A DNA stretch of 64,000 bases. Origin: Trochalopteron elliotii. Lineage: Eukaryota > Chordata > Aves > Passeriformes > Leiothrichidae. The stretch lies in the NCBI GenBank assembly GCA_024734555.1, contig JANPWX010000038.1, positions 3,482,758 to 3,546,757 on the forward strand, read 5' to 3'. The position numbers were made by a program, and so were the translations under genes. The stretch's first letter is position 1, and each line of letters begins with the position of its first letter. Shown in pieces: positions 13,101 to 25,600 of the stretch. Below the pieces are notes generated by a model that was not told where the DNA came from, made no database searches, and saw only the letters and a program-made list of their open reading frames with translations.

Positions 13101-16100
13101 AGGTGAATCCTCTCTCACTTCTGCAAGTATCTCTTTAAGACTAAAATGCATTTGTTTTCGTGTACACGGGCAGTTGGGAGAGCTTGACATTGGAAGCCAT
13201 GAAGCTTAAAAAGAGGGAAAACATCCTCTTTCCTTTCCACTCTACACTTCTAGCCTTTCCTTTCTTCATTTCTCATCTGCATATTTTAAAATTATATTTA
13301 TTAAACCTGTTCTATGCATGCATTACACTGAGTTCCCTACTGAATACAACCTTAGGCATTCCCTTAGTTGTTAGAGCAAGAGCTGCCCTCTCCTTTGTCC
13401 TCCTCTTTCTCCCTGGATGTGATTGTGATGTGTGATCCATCTGGAAGCAGAGCCAGATAGTCCACACAGAGCATACAGTACAAGTCCTCCCAGTCTGGGA
13501 TGGGAATTGGCATCGAAGCAAATTTGAGTTCAAAAGTTTAACCACCCTATAGTAATTTACACATCTACAAAAAAACTGAGCTGTTCCTTGTGCTGTCCAT
13601 TATATGAAATGGCCTTTCATGGTGGGACTGCTCTTGAAGAGGATATAGGGTCTACATGGAATTCAGAAATAACACTACCATAAAATTATGGATTTCCCTT
13701 GTTTTTAAAGCTGACGGAGGCTGGGAGACTTTGAGTTGCTTTCTGTCTCTATGAAAATGAATCTTCAGGTCCTGAGTAGGATTTTTTTATGCTTTGTGAA
13801 ATTCCCATGAAATGTGACACCTCAGGTTATGCAGACTCCATGTAAAATGAGGAACTGAACATGAAAAATGCACATCCTTAACTACTGAGCAAAGACTAAG
13901 TACTTGGGAAGTACTCCCAGAGGCCTTTAAAGCCATTGTGGATATTTTATGCTTTAACTACTCAAACTTCAAGAGCAAGCCTCAAAAACAATGTGCCAAT
14001 TCCAACTGGTTATGAGCATGTTACAGGGTGTTTCTGCCTTTTTGTAGTAATCTTGCAGCCCGAGAGTAGAGAAGAAGAAAATGTGTAGAAAAGTAAAGAC
14101 ATTCATAAGCCAGGACAGACATGAATAATTGCACAAAGTATATGGCTGCTGGTAATGCCACTATACATTATTTGCATTCCATATATGCACAGAAAACATG
14201 TTAAAATATCGTTGGGAAATAGTTTGATTATTGTCATTTTGAGATTAGAGACTTCCACAGCTATTTGTGATGGTAGTTGGTAGAGCGCCACACAGAGTGC
14301 TCCATCCTGATACATAATCAGGGAAAATTAAAGACTTTAAATGAGAATTGGAAGAGGTGGAGTCAAATGTGTAAGATAATTGAGAGGTGCTGGCTGCTAT
14401 TCCATGAAGGTGACAAAAATGAAGTTCTTCAAATATCTTCAGAGTTAATTTCCATATCCAGATGCATTATTTTAAGTCACATACTAGCTCTGTCTGTTTG
14501 TAATCCTTGCAAATGTGCATGTGTATGGATTTCTGTCAATTACATTCTTATAGGTACAATCAGGAAACTGGGCCAGTGAACTCTTAAAATACTTACTTTC
14601 ATTACTGTTAGGTAGTGACCACCTTTTAAGTCTCTGAGCACTGCTGCATCAAATTCTAAGAAATTGTAGATGAGTGAAGAACTTAAAATCTAAGCCATAG
14701 GACTTCCGTGTATTAGCATGGTATTAATTATTAACTGATCATAAATACTGTGTTCATACACATGTGTCTAAGGAAAACTAGAATAATGACAGTGAAGGAT
14801 AATCTTAGTGAACACATGGGAATATTAATGTTTCTGTTTCTGCTGTGGAGGGTTTCTGCTTGCCTGTTCTTCTGTGCAGCCCAAAGAAGCACTGCAGGAG
14901 CAGTGCCTCTCAAGAAAGCAGAAATAGCAAATAGGTGCTCATGGGTTGAATGAGAAAAGAGTGAAACTCTTTTTGCTGGTTTGTAATGAAGTGTAAGGAC
15001 CAGCTTACCTTCTGCCAGCACTGCTTCCTACCCTCCTGCTCTGCCCTCTCCACCTCCTTCCATGCACAGGACTGGAGACACTGGAGGTGGCGTTGGAGTG
15101 ACGAGAGTAGATGGGGGCTGGCATCTCCCCACAGCCCACGTGTGTGTGAAGGCTGTCAGTGCATGCACAGGCAGGGGCTGAGCAGACTGGGTAAGGCAGC
15201 AAATTCGAGGTGCCATGTAAAGGCAGACAGGATATTGTGTCTTCCCTTTGCAAGCCAGAGGAAGAAGGGTTGTACCTGGGGCTCCCTGTCTGCATTGGGA
15301 GAAGCAGAGGTTTATCCCATTCCTACTCTTTTACAAAAACAGGGACTCAATACATTATTTATTAGTTATAGCATGATTTCTTTCTCTCCATATTGCCTGA
15401 CAATGAGTATTTTTCTTTCTGTTTTCAGTGAGTGAGGCATTTCCAGCTTTTTCCATTAAATTCTTGGCATTAAAGCTGGTGCTGTCATGCCAGGAGAGGA
15501 GACTATGCCTACCTCCTGCACCCAAGCAATACTGGATCACTGGCCTGCACTAGCTGCTAAAAATACAGTACCTCTGTTCTTTAGGGTGTGTTTTTTAATA
15601 ATGTATCACTTTGAAATTTCTTCCCAGTCAATTTAGTGAAGAGAGTTTGTTACTGTAGGTGCTACGTAAAATAAGCCTTTCTTTTCCTTTGCCTCTTGAA
15701 TTTGTTTACAGCAAGAAAACAAATATTCTTCTATCCTCTGACCTTGTAAGTGCTTTGGGTTCCCTGAAGTGGAGAAACACTAAAAATACTGTTGTGTGCT
15801 CTGAGGAGTGCCATCAAATGTCTCTGTTACAGCACTTTGACTTAAGTCACTAAAGTGCTACTCAGGATATGCTGTGTCTATTGTGTGTTTTAAGTAGGTT
15901 TATTTAAATGACAGGTGGGGTCTTAACTTCTGCCAATACTGGGTAATATCCTGTTTCCTCTTACTTAACCTTTCTCCTTCTATGTATTATCACCAGCCTA
16001 GGCAAGGCTCCTGACTTCCTCTTGCCTTCTCTGTCCCTTCCCCTTCCCCCTGCAAGTCCCTTCTTTGGAGATGCCTCTGTGATTTTTAAACTTATGGTCC

Positions 16101-18049
16101 AGATTGGCTTTGGGTACAGCAGGATTGCACAGCACTTACTCCTGATGAGCATCAAGTCTCTATAGTGACAAGGATCCTTAGCAGCAGGCTTACATCCCAG
16201 TTCCCAATCCCAGTACCCTGCTCCGGCATGCAGGGAGCAGTTTTGGGAGTAGACACTGTTTTTCACTCAGGCAAAATCCACTCACTGGACAGAAATACTG
16301 ATTTTAAAGCTGCAGCTTCTAAACACAGTTTCTACGTTCCCAAAATTCTGTAGTGGGTCACCATAAGCTTGCTTTAGTATTTAGGTCAATATCAGTAATG
16401 GAAACATTGACTGTATTGTGTATAAACTATATATATTGGTTGCTAAGAATATTTTTTATATGTGCTTGTGATAAATGTTTATTTTTTTCCTAAGATGATT
16501 ATAGACAAATGTACTAAGAATACTGTTAAGGGTGATAAACAAAACTCTTGAAAATTAAAAATACCTGTCTGAGCTTTCTTTGCAGACAAGCCCACCCCCT
16601 TTGTGTGGCAATTGATCCAGCCTTTGATGGCACAGTGGTACAGCTTTTTCCTCAGCTGCTCTGCTTCAGCCAGTGAGCACCATCACACCTGTGCACTTAC
16701 TGAACACCTTTTAAATAGCTGTTCTTATCAGCAGTCCTTCCCCAGGCTTTGTGATTTTTTTCATGCTATGCAAACTCTGTTATAAAGTGTTTGTTTTCCT
16801 CATGGATTTTTCTGTGTTTTGTCACTAGGTGTTATCCAAGAGCTCAAAGGTCAGCATTATCTTTGTGTGGTAGATAAGGAAATGAGGCACTTGAAAACAC
16901 ATTCTGAATTCAGAAAGATTCAGTAACTCTTGAGTTCTGGTTTGGAGCTTGTCCTTGGGCTGGTTTTTCAACGTCGATATGGTATTTTCTGTTTATTCCT
17001 TTTTTAATCATTACTCTTAGGATTTCTTTTCCTATTCAGACTCTTGTCCAGTCTGTCTTTGTTTTCCTTCTCTGATCTGTTCATATTTAATTTTCTATTT
17101 CTATTTTCATGCTTTTCACATCAACTTCCTTTAACCTCTGTCAATCTGTCAGTTTATTTACATCATCAATCCATTCAACAGTGTTCATAAATTCATTTGC
17201 ATTAATTTCTTCACCAGTTTCAGCTGTCTTAAATGCCTTTTCTTCCCATCACATCTTCCCACCTCTGTACTGTCTGTCCTGGGTTCTGACACAACAGCTG
17301 TGTTTGTGTGATGGTGTAATGAACTTGACAGAGGAATGTGTTCATCTGAAAAATACTGTTTTGGATTTTTTTTTTAGTAGTATTGAGTTACTCATTCCAG
17401 TTCTTAATGGTGGGACACAAACTCCTGTGTCAGTAAAACCCTGATTTTGATCTGAGACAAATAAGGGAGAGTGTTGCAGTGCCACTATCAAGGATGTAGT
17501 CAAGCTTTGGTATCTTATCTTCTGTACATTTCTTTCCTCAACATCACTTACAGCAGCCCTAATCTGTATGTTTCCTCCAGCCAAATAGCTGTTAGTCTTT
17601 CCCATTATTTCCCTCATTTATCCCAGTCACTTAATCTCTTTTCATAACTCTGGGACACTCATCGGGTATTCTGTCAGAGTTCCTCCCTCTTTCATTTCCT
17701 TGAACATCTCTAGGTTTGTATTTTGTTTCCTTCTGCATTCAGATTAGAATTCTTCTTCTCACCATCTAATAAGAATAAGAAGGTAGTTCTTTAAAACAAA
17801 ACCAAAAACCCTCACAAGCTGCTGCTCTTACTTTAAATACCTTGGCCTTCCTTGGAGGGCAGCAGCTGGGAGCATTATGGGGATACTTTGAGCTTCAAGA
17901 ATGGAGTATACAGAGCTGATTGCATATGTTCAGTAGAGGCTGTTACAAGTATCAGGCAATAGCTAATTTCAAATCCTCATGGTCGCAGGAAGTTTGGGCA
18001 CATTTTAATATTTTTTGTATGAACTTTTTCACTGACATGAGGTTCTAAC

Positions 18050-18215
18050 TTTTCTGGGTGTAGGAGAATGGATTGCAAGCAATCTCACCCCTAATGAGTT
18101 TCAGCTGTACTAATTACCAAAGAGGAGGAACAGCCTCATCCTTAATGGGTCACAGCTATGTCCAGTGAGAATGGGTGTTATTAAAGAGTGGGTTAGCTGG
18201 TTGAGAGACAGAGAA
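18050..18215. repeat. Possible interspersed repeat with an internal imperfect duplication
   Basis: Two blocks about 60 bp apart resemble each other: 'cccctaatgagtttcagctg' and 'tccttaatgggtcacagcta'. The composition differs from the surrounding intron. I cannot assign it to a family; it may be an LTR fragment or chance. Confidence 0.25.
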
Positions 18216-18340
18216 GGTGAAGCACAGGGAAGGTAGGGAAGTTTTTTTGGGGGTTTTGGTTTTTGGGGGTTTTGTTTCTGAAAGAACAAGTTGGGAAGGA
18301 TCTAAAACAAGTTGGGAAAGACATTTGGACCACCTGCAAA

Positions 18341-18365
18341 ATCAGAGATCTCCTGGATCTCTGAT
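18341..18365. repeat. Perfect 10-bp inverted repeat
   Basis: ATCAGAGATC and GATCTCTGAT separated by 5 bases. Short enough to be chance in a window of this size. Confidence 0.6.
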
Positions 18366-19508
18366 GAGTTTATGCAACTGTTCTTGCATACTTGGAACTG
18401 TCAGACTGGTCAGGACAGGGGTCTTCCTGCCCCACAAGACTCAGTCAAAAAAAGTCTTGTGTTCTGTACTGTGCTCCACTGGAACTGAATGATACCCAAA
18501 GCTGTGCATTGTCAGAGACCGGGCTTGGTCGCTTTACGTGACTGGCATTCACAGATGGCAGAATTGTTATTTCAAGGGAGTTTTAGCCTCATTGCCTCAG
18601 TTGAAGGAAGACCTGAATAGGTCTTTCAAAACATCTAGCCTGAATCCTGTTCACTAGATTATGCCAGCAAAGCCAGTTTTTTGCCAACAAAACCACAGTG
18701 CATGTCTTCTAAACCTGCCAGTCAGAGTGGTTGGATGTGCCACCTAAATCCAAAGCATTGCACACATGACCTGTGTTGGCCCAGAGCTCATTGGTTGAGT
18801 ACCATGGACAGGGGCAGCTCAGCCACAGCCTGCTCAAGACTTGAGGCTTAACAGTCTTGTTGAAAAACACCTTGTAAGCCTGCACAGTTGGTGCCAAATC
18901 CGCTATTATTGATTGCATGTAAAACAGCTAAACCCTCTTGAGCTTTTTATCACAGGCATTCCAGATTTAGTCCTCCTGTGCAATTGTGTTTGGTCCAGAG
19001 CTATTCAAGGCTCTTAAAATGCTGATAGATGAAAAAAACCTACTCCTGCCTGTAGATTTACAAAATTATAGATGTTCATGGAGTCCTCTCTTGGAGCATT
19101 TCCCATATGGTGCTGAGAAAACCCTTTTTGAATGCCTATTTGAATGAATTTCAAGAAGTCATTGCCTGCACTCTGTATATGATACTTCATTTGACCACAG
19201 TGATCAACCACTGATCTTAAGCTGACCTCTGTCTCCAGTGGTATTAGAACTTCATGTGAGCTAACTTGTAATAGAAGTATTGACAAACTTCTTCCAGATG
19301 TGTGTCAGAATATATTGCTTGGTTACAATCAGACAGATGTTTGGCTATGGTTACTCACAGAGGGCTGTTCTTAAATGCATCCCCTTGCAAAGGTTGTGGC
19401 AGAAAAAAAAAAAAAAGTCGGGACTTTTGTTTGAGCTTTTTTCTATCCTGAAATATTTCACTACTGGCATGTGGCATCATGTGCTTGTTTCAGACAAGAA
19501 CAGGTACA

Positions 19509-19526
19509 AGATAGATAGATAGATAT
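19509..19526. repeat. (GATA)n microsatellite
   Basis: Four tandem GATA units within 'gatagatagatagatatg'. Ordinary intronic microsatellite. Confidence 0.75.
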
Positions 19527-22054
19527 GTATGATATATTTGGGCCAGGAAAGAGTGTGAACTTGAGAGTCTAAAGCTCCTTATTCCTGTAAGGATAAATGT
19601 GAAATGCTCAGGTACTGCATGAGTACTTGAAAAATAACTAATGGTTACTCCCAAGAATCTGAAATTTCTTGATATGTGGTCAGTGTGAATAAGGCAACAC
19701 ATATTCTCTCCTTGATTTATAGGTTCTTCCCCTGTTCTGAACTTGCAATTGTCAGGGAAACAGAGAATTGTTTATGACTACTCTAGCCTTTGTGTATGGC
19801 ATTGTGAAGAGCTATGCACCAAATCATAGTGGATTCAGGGAAATGATCCATACTTGAACACAGCTGCAGCACTGACATCAGTACATGGGCTCTGACACAG
19901 TGCCTTATAATTTTATTTCTCCTGAAGCCTATGGAGGGGAATGGCAGTGATGATGTTGGCCTTTGAATTAAACACATATATGAATTAGGGTGAAAGTAAG
20001 CTCCTGGGATACTTACTTATAGCTAGGTTGCTGGTTTTCCCAGCATGTGTCTTCAGCAGCAGCTTTTTCCTGTGTAACTGAGGGAGAGCATGGTGAACAC
20101 CAATGCTTTAAGTTGTAAGATAGGCTTACATAACACTGAATTATTAGAAATAAAATGTACTGATTCTCTGCATTTTCAGAATGATTTCTGCATGGAAGAG
20201 GTATAATATTTCTAAGTTTTACTCTGCAGTCAAAAGACCAAGAAACATGGAGCAGACTGTTTGCTAATGACATCACTCCAAACCTGAGCTTGTAGTTAAA
20301 ACATAAACAGGTTGCTGCTCCTTATGATGGTGCAAGAAATATTCTTTCTTCTGATTGCAGATGGCCCTTGACAGAGCTGCTTAAGCATACAGGCACAAGG
20401 TGTGTGCATCATGACAAAGTCCCACAGTTCTGCCTTTAAATGTTGTGAGCCAGGATCACTCTTACCAGCAGTAATTTACAAAGTTTTTTTTCAAACTAGA
20501 TTAAGATCTGATGGGCTTGATTGTGCTTTTGTTTATTGTACTGACATGAATAGGAGTTAACTCTTGACATGTGTGTGAAACACAAATTTGGTACAGAATC
20601 TTAAATAATTAAAATCAGAGTCTTCCATGTCTTCCATAGGTATTTTCCTGTCACTTGTAATGTTCAAGCAAACCAATACACAGCAATATTGATAAATATG
20701 TTCATATTGAAAAAGTAATCTTTATTTTTCCTGCATGTTGTATTGACATTTACTGGCCATTTTTCTTTTCAAAAGAAACCATGAAACACAAGAGCTTTTT
20801 TATGTAAATGTTCTGAAGTTTGTTAAAAATAATCAGGATAATGCAGTGCTGCTTTAGCTGAAGAGCTCATTTTTCAATTCTGTTCTTTCATGTTTATTTA
20901 TAAGTTTTTTAAAAAAGTCTTTAGATTAAAACAGCAAATTGCTGGGTTGTCCTGTGAGAACACAAACACATTACTATACATAATGAAATTCCAGTAGATG
21001 TCTTATTACATACTTTATATACAATACATAGGACTGTGATTTCTCTAAATAGAGTGGTTATTTTGGTTTGGCATTTCTGGTTTTCCCCCAACACTTGTGT
21101 TCATGACGAGAACCACATTGCATTCGAGGTGTTTTTATATGTGCTAGCTAATAACTTGAAATAATTTTAAATCTATATTCTTCTTGCTGCTAATGAAGAA
21201 CATTGTGTGCTATATTTTTGGAAATTATTTCTTTTTTTTTTTGTCTTATTTTTCCAATCAAATGAAATTCAGAGAGTGTTTAGTCAAAGAAAAGAAATTT
21301 CAGTTTTTAATTTCCTCTTCTTGATGATTCACATCTTCTTTACATCACCATTACTGCCAGCAGATAAGATCCAGCAAATCAAAATCATAGAGACAGCTTT
21401 GCTTTTACAAAACATTATTTCCACTGTAACAGGCATTAAGCTTTCCTTTGGCATCTCCTTGGAATAGTGCAGGCTATTATATATGTCTGTCAGTGAAAAG
21501 ACAGCCTCTGCTGCTTCTACTCTAGCTGGAAGAACATAGGGAAAGCATTAGTTTGCTGTTCCAAAAAAGCAGAACAGAATGTCATTCTCTCCCTGTCCTT
21601 CTGCACTATTGCTGTCTGTTCCCATATTCCACACCATCTTATCCACTGGTCTAGAATATGTTAAATTCACTGGTTTCCTATTAATTTGTTGGGTCTGAAA
21701 TTCTTTCAGTTCTTCATCCATTTATTCATGGGTGTGCATAAAGAGCTGCAGCACTACAAATTTAAATGTCTCCCTTGAGTGGGAGAGGAAAATAATCTTT
21801 CAGCGATGGCACTGGCTATTTCAGAGTGCAAGTGGAATTCTTGCTCCAGTGACTTGACCAAGACAACTTGGGTTTCTTTCTGCTCTTACTGGCTTGGGGG
21901 TTGATTTCGAGTAAGGCACTTTTGCCTCCAGCTGTTTCAATCTGACCATCTATAAAACCTTGTGCTATTATATTCCCTTTTTCTAATTTTTTTTTTTTTT
22001 TTAAGTTTGTAGGTAAGATTATATATTCACAGTATTCTGTCAAATATGCATAGA

Positions 22055-22690
22055 AAACACACTCAACATGACCTGGCAATGTGCACTCGCAGCCCAGAAA
22101 CCCAACCATGTCCTGGTCTGCATCAAAAGGAGTATGGCCAAAAGGTCAACAGAGAAGACTGTGCTCCTCTGCTCTGTGCTCATGAGACCTCACCTGGAGT
22201 GCTGCACCCAGCTCTGGAGCCCACAACACTAGAAAAAATTTGACGTGATGAAGTGAATTCAAAGTAGGGCTGTGAAGATGCTCATAGGGCTGGAACACCT
22301 CTCCTCTGCAGACAGGCTGAGAGAGCTTGGGTTGTTCAGTCTGGAGAAGGCTCTGAGGAGACCTTGGAGCACCTTCCAGTACCTGTACAGGGCCTACAGG
22401 AGAGCTGGAGAGGGATTTTTTTATGGGGACATACAGTGATAGGACAAGGGGGAGAATTGCTCCAAAGTGAAAGAGCGTAGATTTAGATTAGATACCAGGA
22501 AGACATTCTTTAACGACAATGGTGAGGCACTGGAACAGGTTTCCCAGAGAAATTGTGGATGTCCCAGCCCTGGAAATGTTGATGGGCAGGTTAAATGGGG
22601 CTTTGAGTAACCTGATATAGTGGAAGGTGTCCTTGCCCATGCCAGTGGGATTGGAAGATGATCTTTAAAGTCCTTTCCAAACCATTCAGT
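22055..22690 (+). mobile_element. CR1 LINE 3' portion, sense orientation
   Basis: About 630 bp matching the last part of avian CR1. Landmarks in order are 'cgcagcccagaaacccaacc', 'gagacctcacctggagtgct', 'ggaacacctctcctctgcag', 'tgataggacaagggggag', 'gaggcactggaacaggtttc' and 'gatgatctttaaagtccttt'. It is 5'-truncated, as CR1 copies usually are, and it ends without the typical short tandem tail. Frameshifts and point changes show it is dead. Confidence 0.92.
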
Positions 22691-25600
22691 ATTTCCAGCA
22701 CTTCAGGCTTCTCTCTATTGTGATCAGAACCGGTTTATGCTTCTTGAGGGCAGAAGCACCAGGGCTTTCTGCTGCTGGATGAGGAAGAGGAAACTGCCAT
22801 GGCACAGATTGAAAGGACAGCTGGGAAGTGACCTGGAGAACTCTCTTTGCAGCTGCTGCAAAAGGGATGGAGCAGAGCAGCAGTTGGTTGCCACAGTTCA
22901 AACATGTTTCCAGTGATAACCACCACCTTTTCAGCTTTGTCTCTTCCTTTGGTTGCCACAGTCTGACCCAGCCTGTGCTTTTCAGCACAGGGAAGCAACA
23001 CCGTGGCTGAGTCCTCTACTAGTCTGCTGCCTTAGGGAGGTGCTTGTATTAAGGTTGTGCAGGCTGTCACTATGTTCCTGGAGTTATTTCTCAGAAGATG
23101 TCACAGGTTTTATTAGAGACTGGGTAGAGAAAGGGAAGATTATCTTAGCTAATGTTTTTCTTCTCTTCTTTGGAAAAAGGAATTGAGATGAAGTATTTAT
23201 GCTTTTCAACTCTACACACTTAACTCAGCTAAATGAAGAAGGTAAGTTCCCTAAGGCCACTGGGTGACTGACAGAGGCAGACTGCTTAAGAAAACTGTGA
23301 AGAGGAAAGCTCAGTTTTTATTCATATGTTTCAGGAGAATAGCCAGAGAATCAGTTAGGTACCTAAAGCCAGCTGGTACTTCAAGAGATGACTGCTTGGA
23401 AGAAAATGTAGAATTCATCTAAAGCAAGCCAATGAACTTCTAAATGCTTTCAAAATAATAGCACGATGCAAAATAGGCATAATATTGTTATTAGAGTGCA
23501 CCAGAGAGGACAGTGGTAGGTATCCTCAGGAATTAATATACCTTTTTCTAAGGATTCATATGTGAAGCAGAATTAAGATTGTTCAAGGTTTGCTTTCTGT
23601 TATCAGGTTAAGTTATTTGTGTTATGAGACACAGATTACAGCTGGGTTCCATTTTATTTGACATCTAACTCTTCAGAAGCAATGATATCGAATAGAATCT
23701 CATTGCTCAAGGCAAAAAAAAATTGACACCCATTCTTTTGAATCCAGTTCTACTCAGGTTTTTGAGATGCAAAATCCAAGGAGACTGAAGCTCTTTAATG
23801 CAATACAGTCAATATCTGTATTGAGTAGGAAAGAAGGCAAAATGCCCTTCTTGCCATTCTTATTACATGGCTAACCCATTCTCCCCTTCAGGTTTGAACT
23901 GCTTTGAGTTTGCCTCCTAAGAATTAGAAGTGTTGTTGTGGGTATTCCTAATACAGTGCAGAGTCCATTGGTTCCTCTCCTTTTTCAGTGTGGTTTTGTT
24001 TCATAGCATAGTGCAGTTAGCATTGTACTGGCTGGAGAGTTGTAGACTACTTCTCCAAATTACATGTATGGCTGGTGTTCTCTGAGTCAGAATTACTAAA
24101 TTTTTGGTCTCAAAATAAAGCTCTTGTCTAGCAGTTTTGGATCCCCTTAAGCAAGAAGTGACTTGTAAAAATGACAGCTGATTCTCTATCTCAGCCCTTT
24201 CTATTGCACATAAAAAAGCACCCCAAACTAAATTACCATGGAATTAAAATTGTGTTATTAGTGCTGTGTTCATGTTACTGTCTGTTCTGCCAGGCTTCCT
24301 ACTTTGAATGAGACAGGTCACGTAACACAAAATCCTGTTTTCCAGCACTGAGTGCTGATAAGTCTGCATGTAGACTGCAATAAGCAACCATTACTTGGTG
24401 TCTCATGCTATCTCATTTAGACCTCTTTAAAGTGAGAAATTGCAGGTGTTGCTCATATGTTTTCATATGCCTTCATTTGGTTTTAAAAACTTCTTGTGGC
24501 AGTTCACTCTCTTTTGTTTACTTTCTGAGAGTCATATTAGTTATGGCTTTGATTGGATTGACTTTTTGCTGTTCAGAATTCAGGCTATAGAGATACCTTG
24601 CATGGAAACTCTGAAAGCAGCAGAAGCACTGTTCTTTCACTGAATACTGTGGAATTATTATAAGGAGTGAGTGATTTCAAATTTAATTGTGATAATCTTT
24701 GTCAAAGTGGGAAGAAAAAAGAGGAAAATACTTCTACTTCAGTGAGGGGAGGCTAGATTTAGGAATTTTCTTAAGCCTTTTTCTCCCTCTGCAGGCACTG
24801 AAATGATATTCTAGTAGGAGCTGGTGGTGAAAGTGGTGTGAAACATTTCCTTTTCTTTCCACGTACGTCATTATATTGGACCTTAAACAAGGCAATGTCA
24901 TCTGTTGTTTGTAGCATGCATTTTATTGTAAAAATAGAATTCTGAAACCACTGTGAAGGTCTTGGAAAAGCTTATTTGAAAGTTTTTGTACAGATAAACA
25001 GCAATCCTTTTAAAAACAAATTATACACATATGAAAGCATTTGTTATGAAGTGACCAATTTTTTACGATACTGGAATAATTTTAGAGAGGGATATATGAA
25101 TTCATGCAGTTAAATATTTTTGTCTGCAGATATGCATCTGTAAACATATTGTATATTTAAAAACAAGGATATATGCACAAAAAAACCCAAATGTGGTAAT
25201 GCACAGTTCAGGGAGAATAAAAAGCATTGCTGGACTGTAGAAGAGGCCTGGAAGAAGTAATTTACTGCAGTAATGCATTTAATCTGCATTTGAATACTTC
25301 CTAATCTTCCAGATCTCTGAAATTTATTTGCTTACTCACAATTGTAGGTGCTAATGTAGGTGAGTTTGGAAAACTAAAGGGAAAAAAAATATTACCCTAT
25401 TTGGAAGGCACAATTCTTTACATAGGTTCTGACTGGTCTTGCCAGATCTGGAGCGTTTGTGACTGGTTGTGCAAGGAAACACACACACAAAAAAAGATAC
25501 AACAGGAAAAAGCACCATGGCAGCTGTACACACAGAGGCTATATTACACAGCTAGTCTTTGAGTTCTTCCTTGTATAAGCTCCATATTCTTCATGTCAAT

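Noticed and set aside
14986..15435. 149-codon open frame on the plus strand overlapping 96- and 62-codon frames on the minus strand
   Set aside because: Locally GC-richer DNA lowers stop frequency in all frames. No protein similarity recognised.
22686..23010. Overlapping open frames on both strands near 22.7-23.0 kb as a gene
   Set aside because: No splice context or recognisable protein. Openness on both strands reflects base composition beside the CR1 copy.
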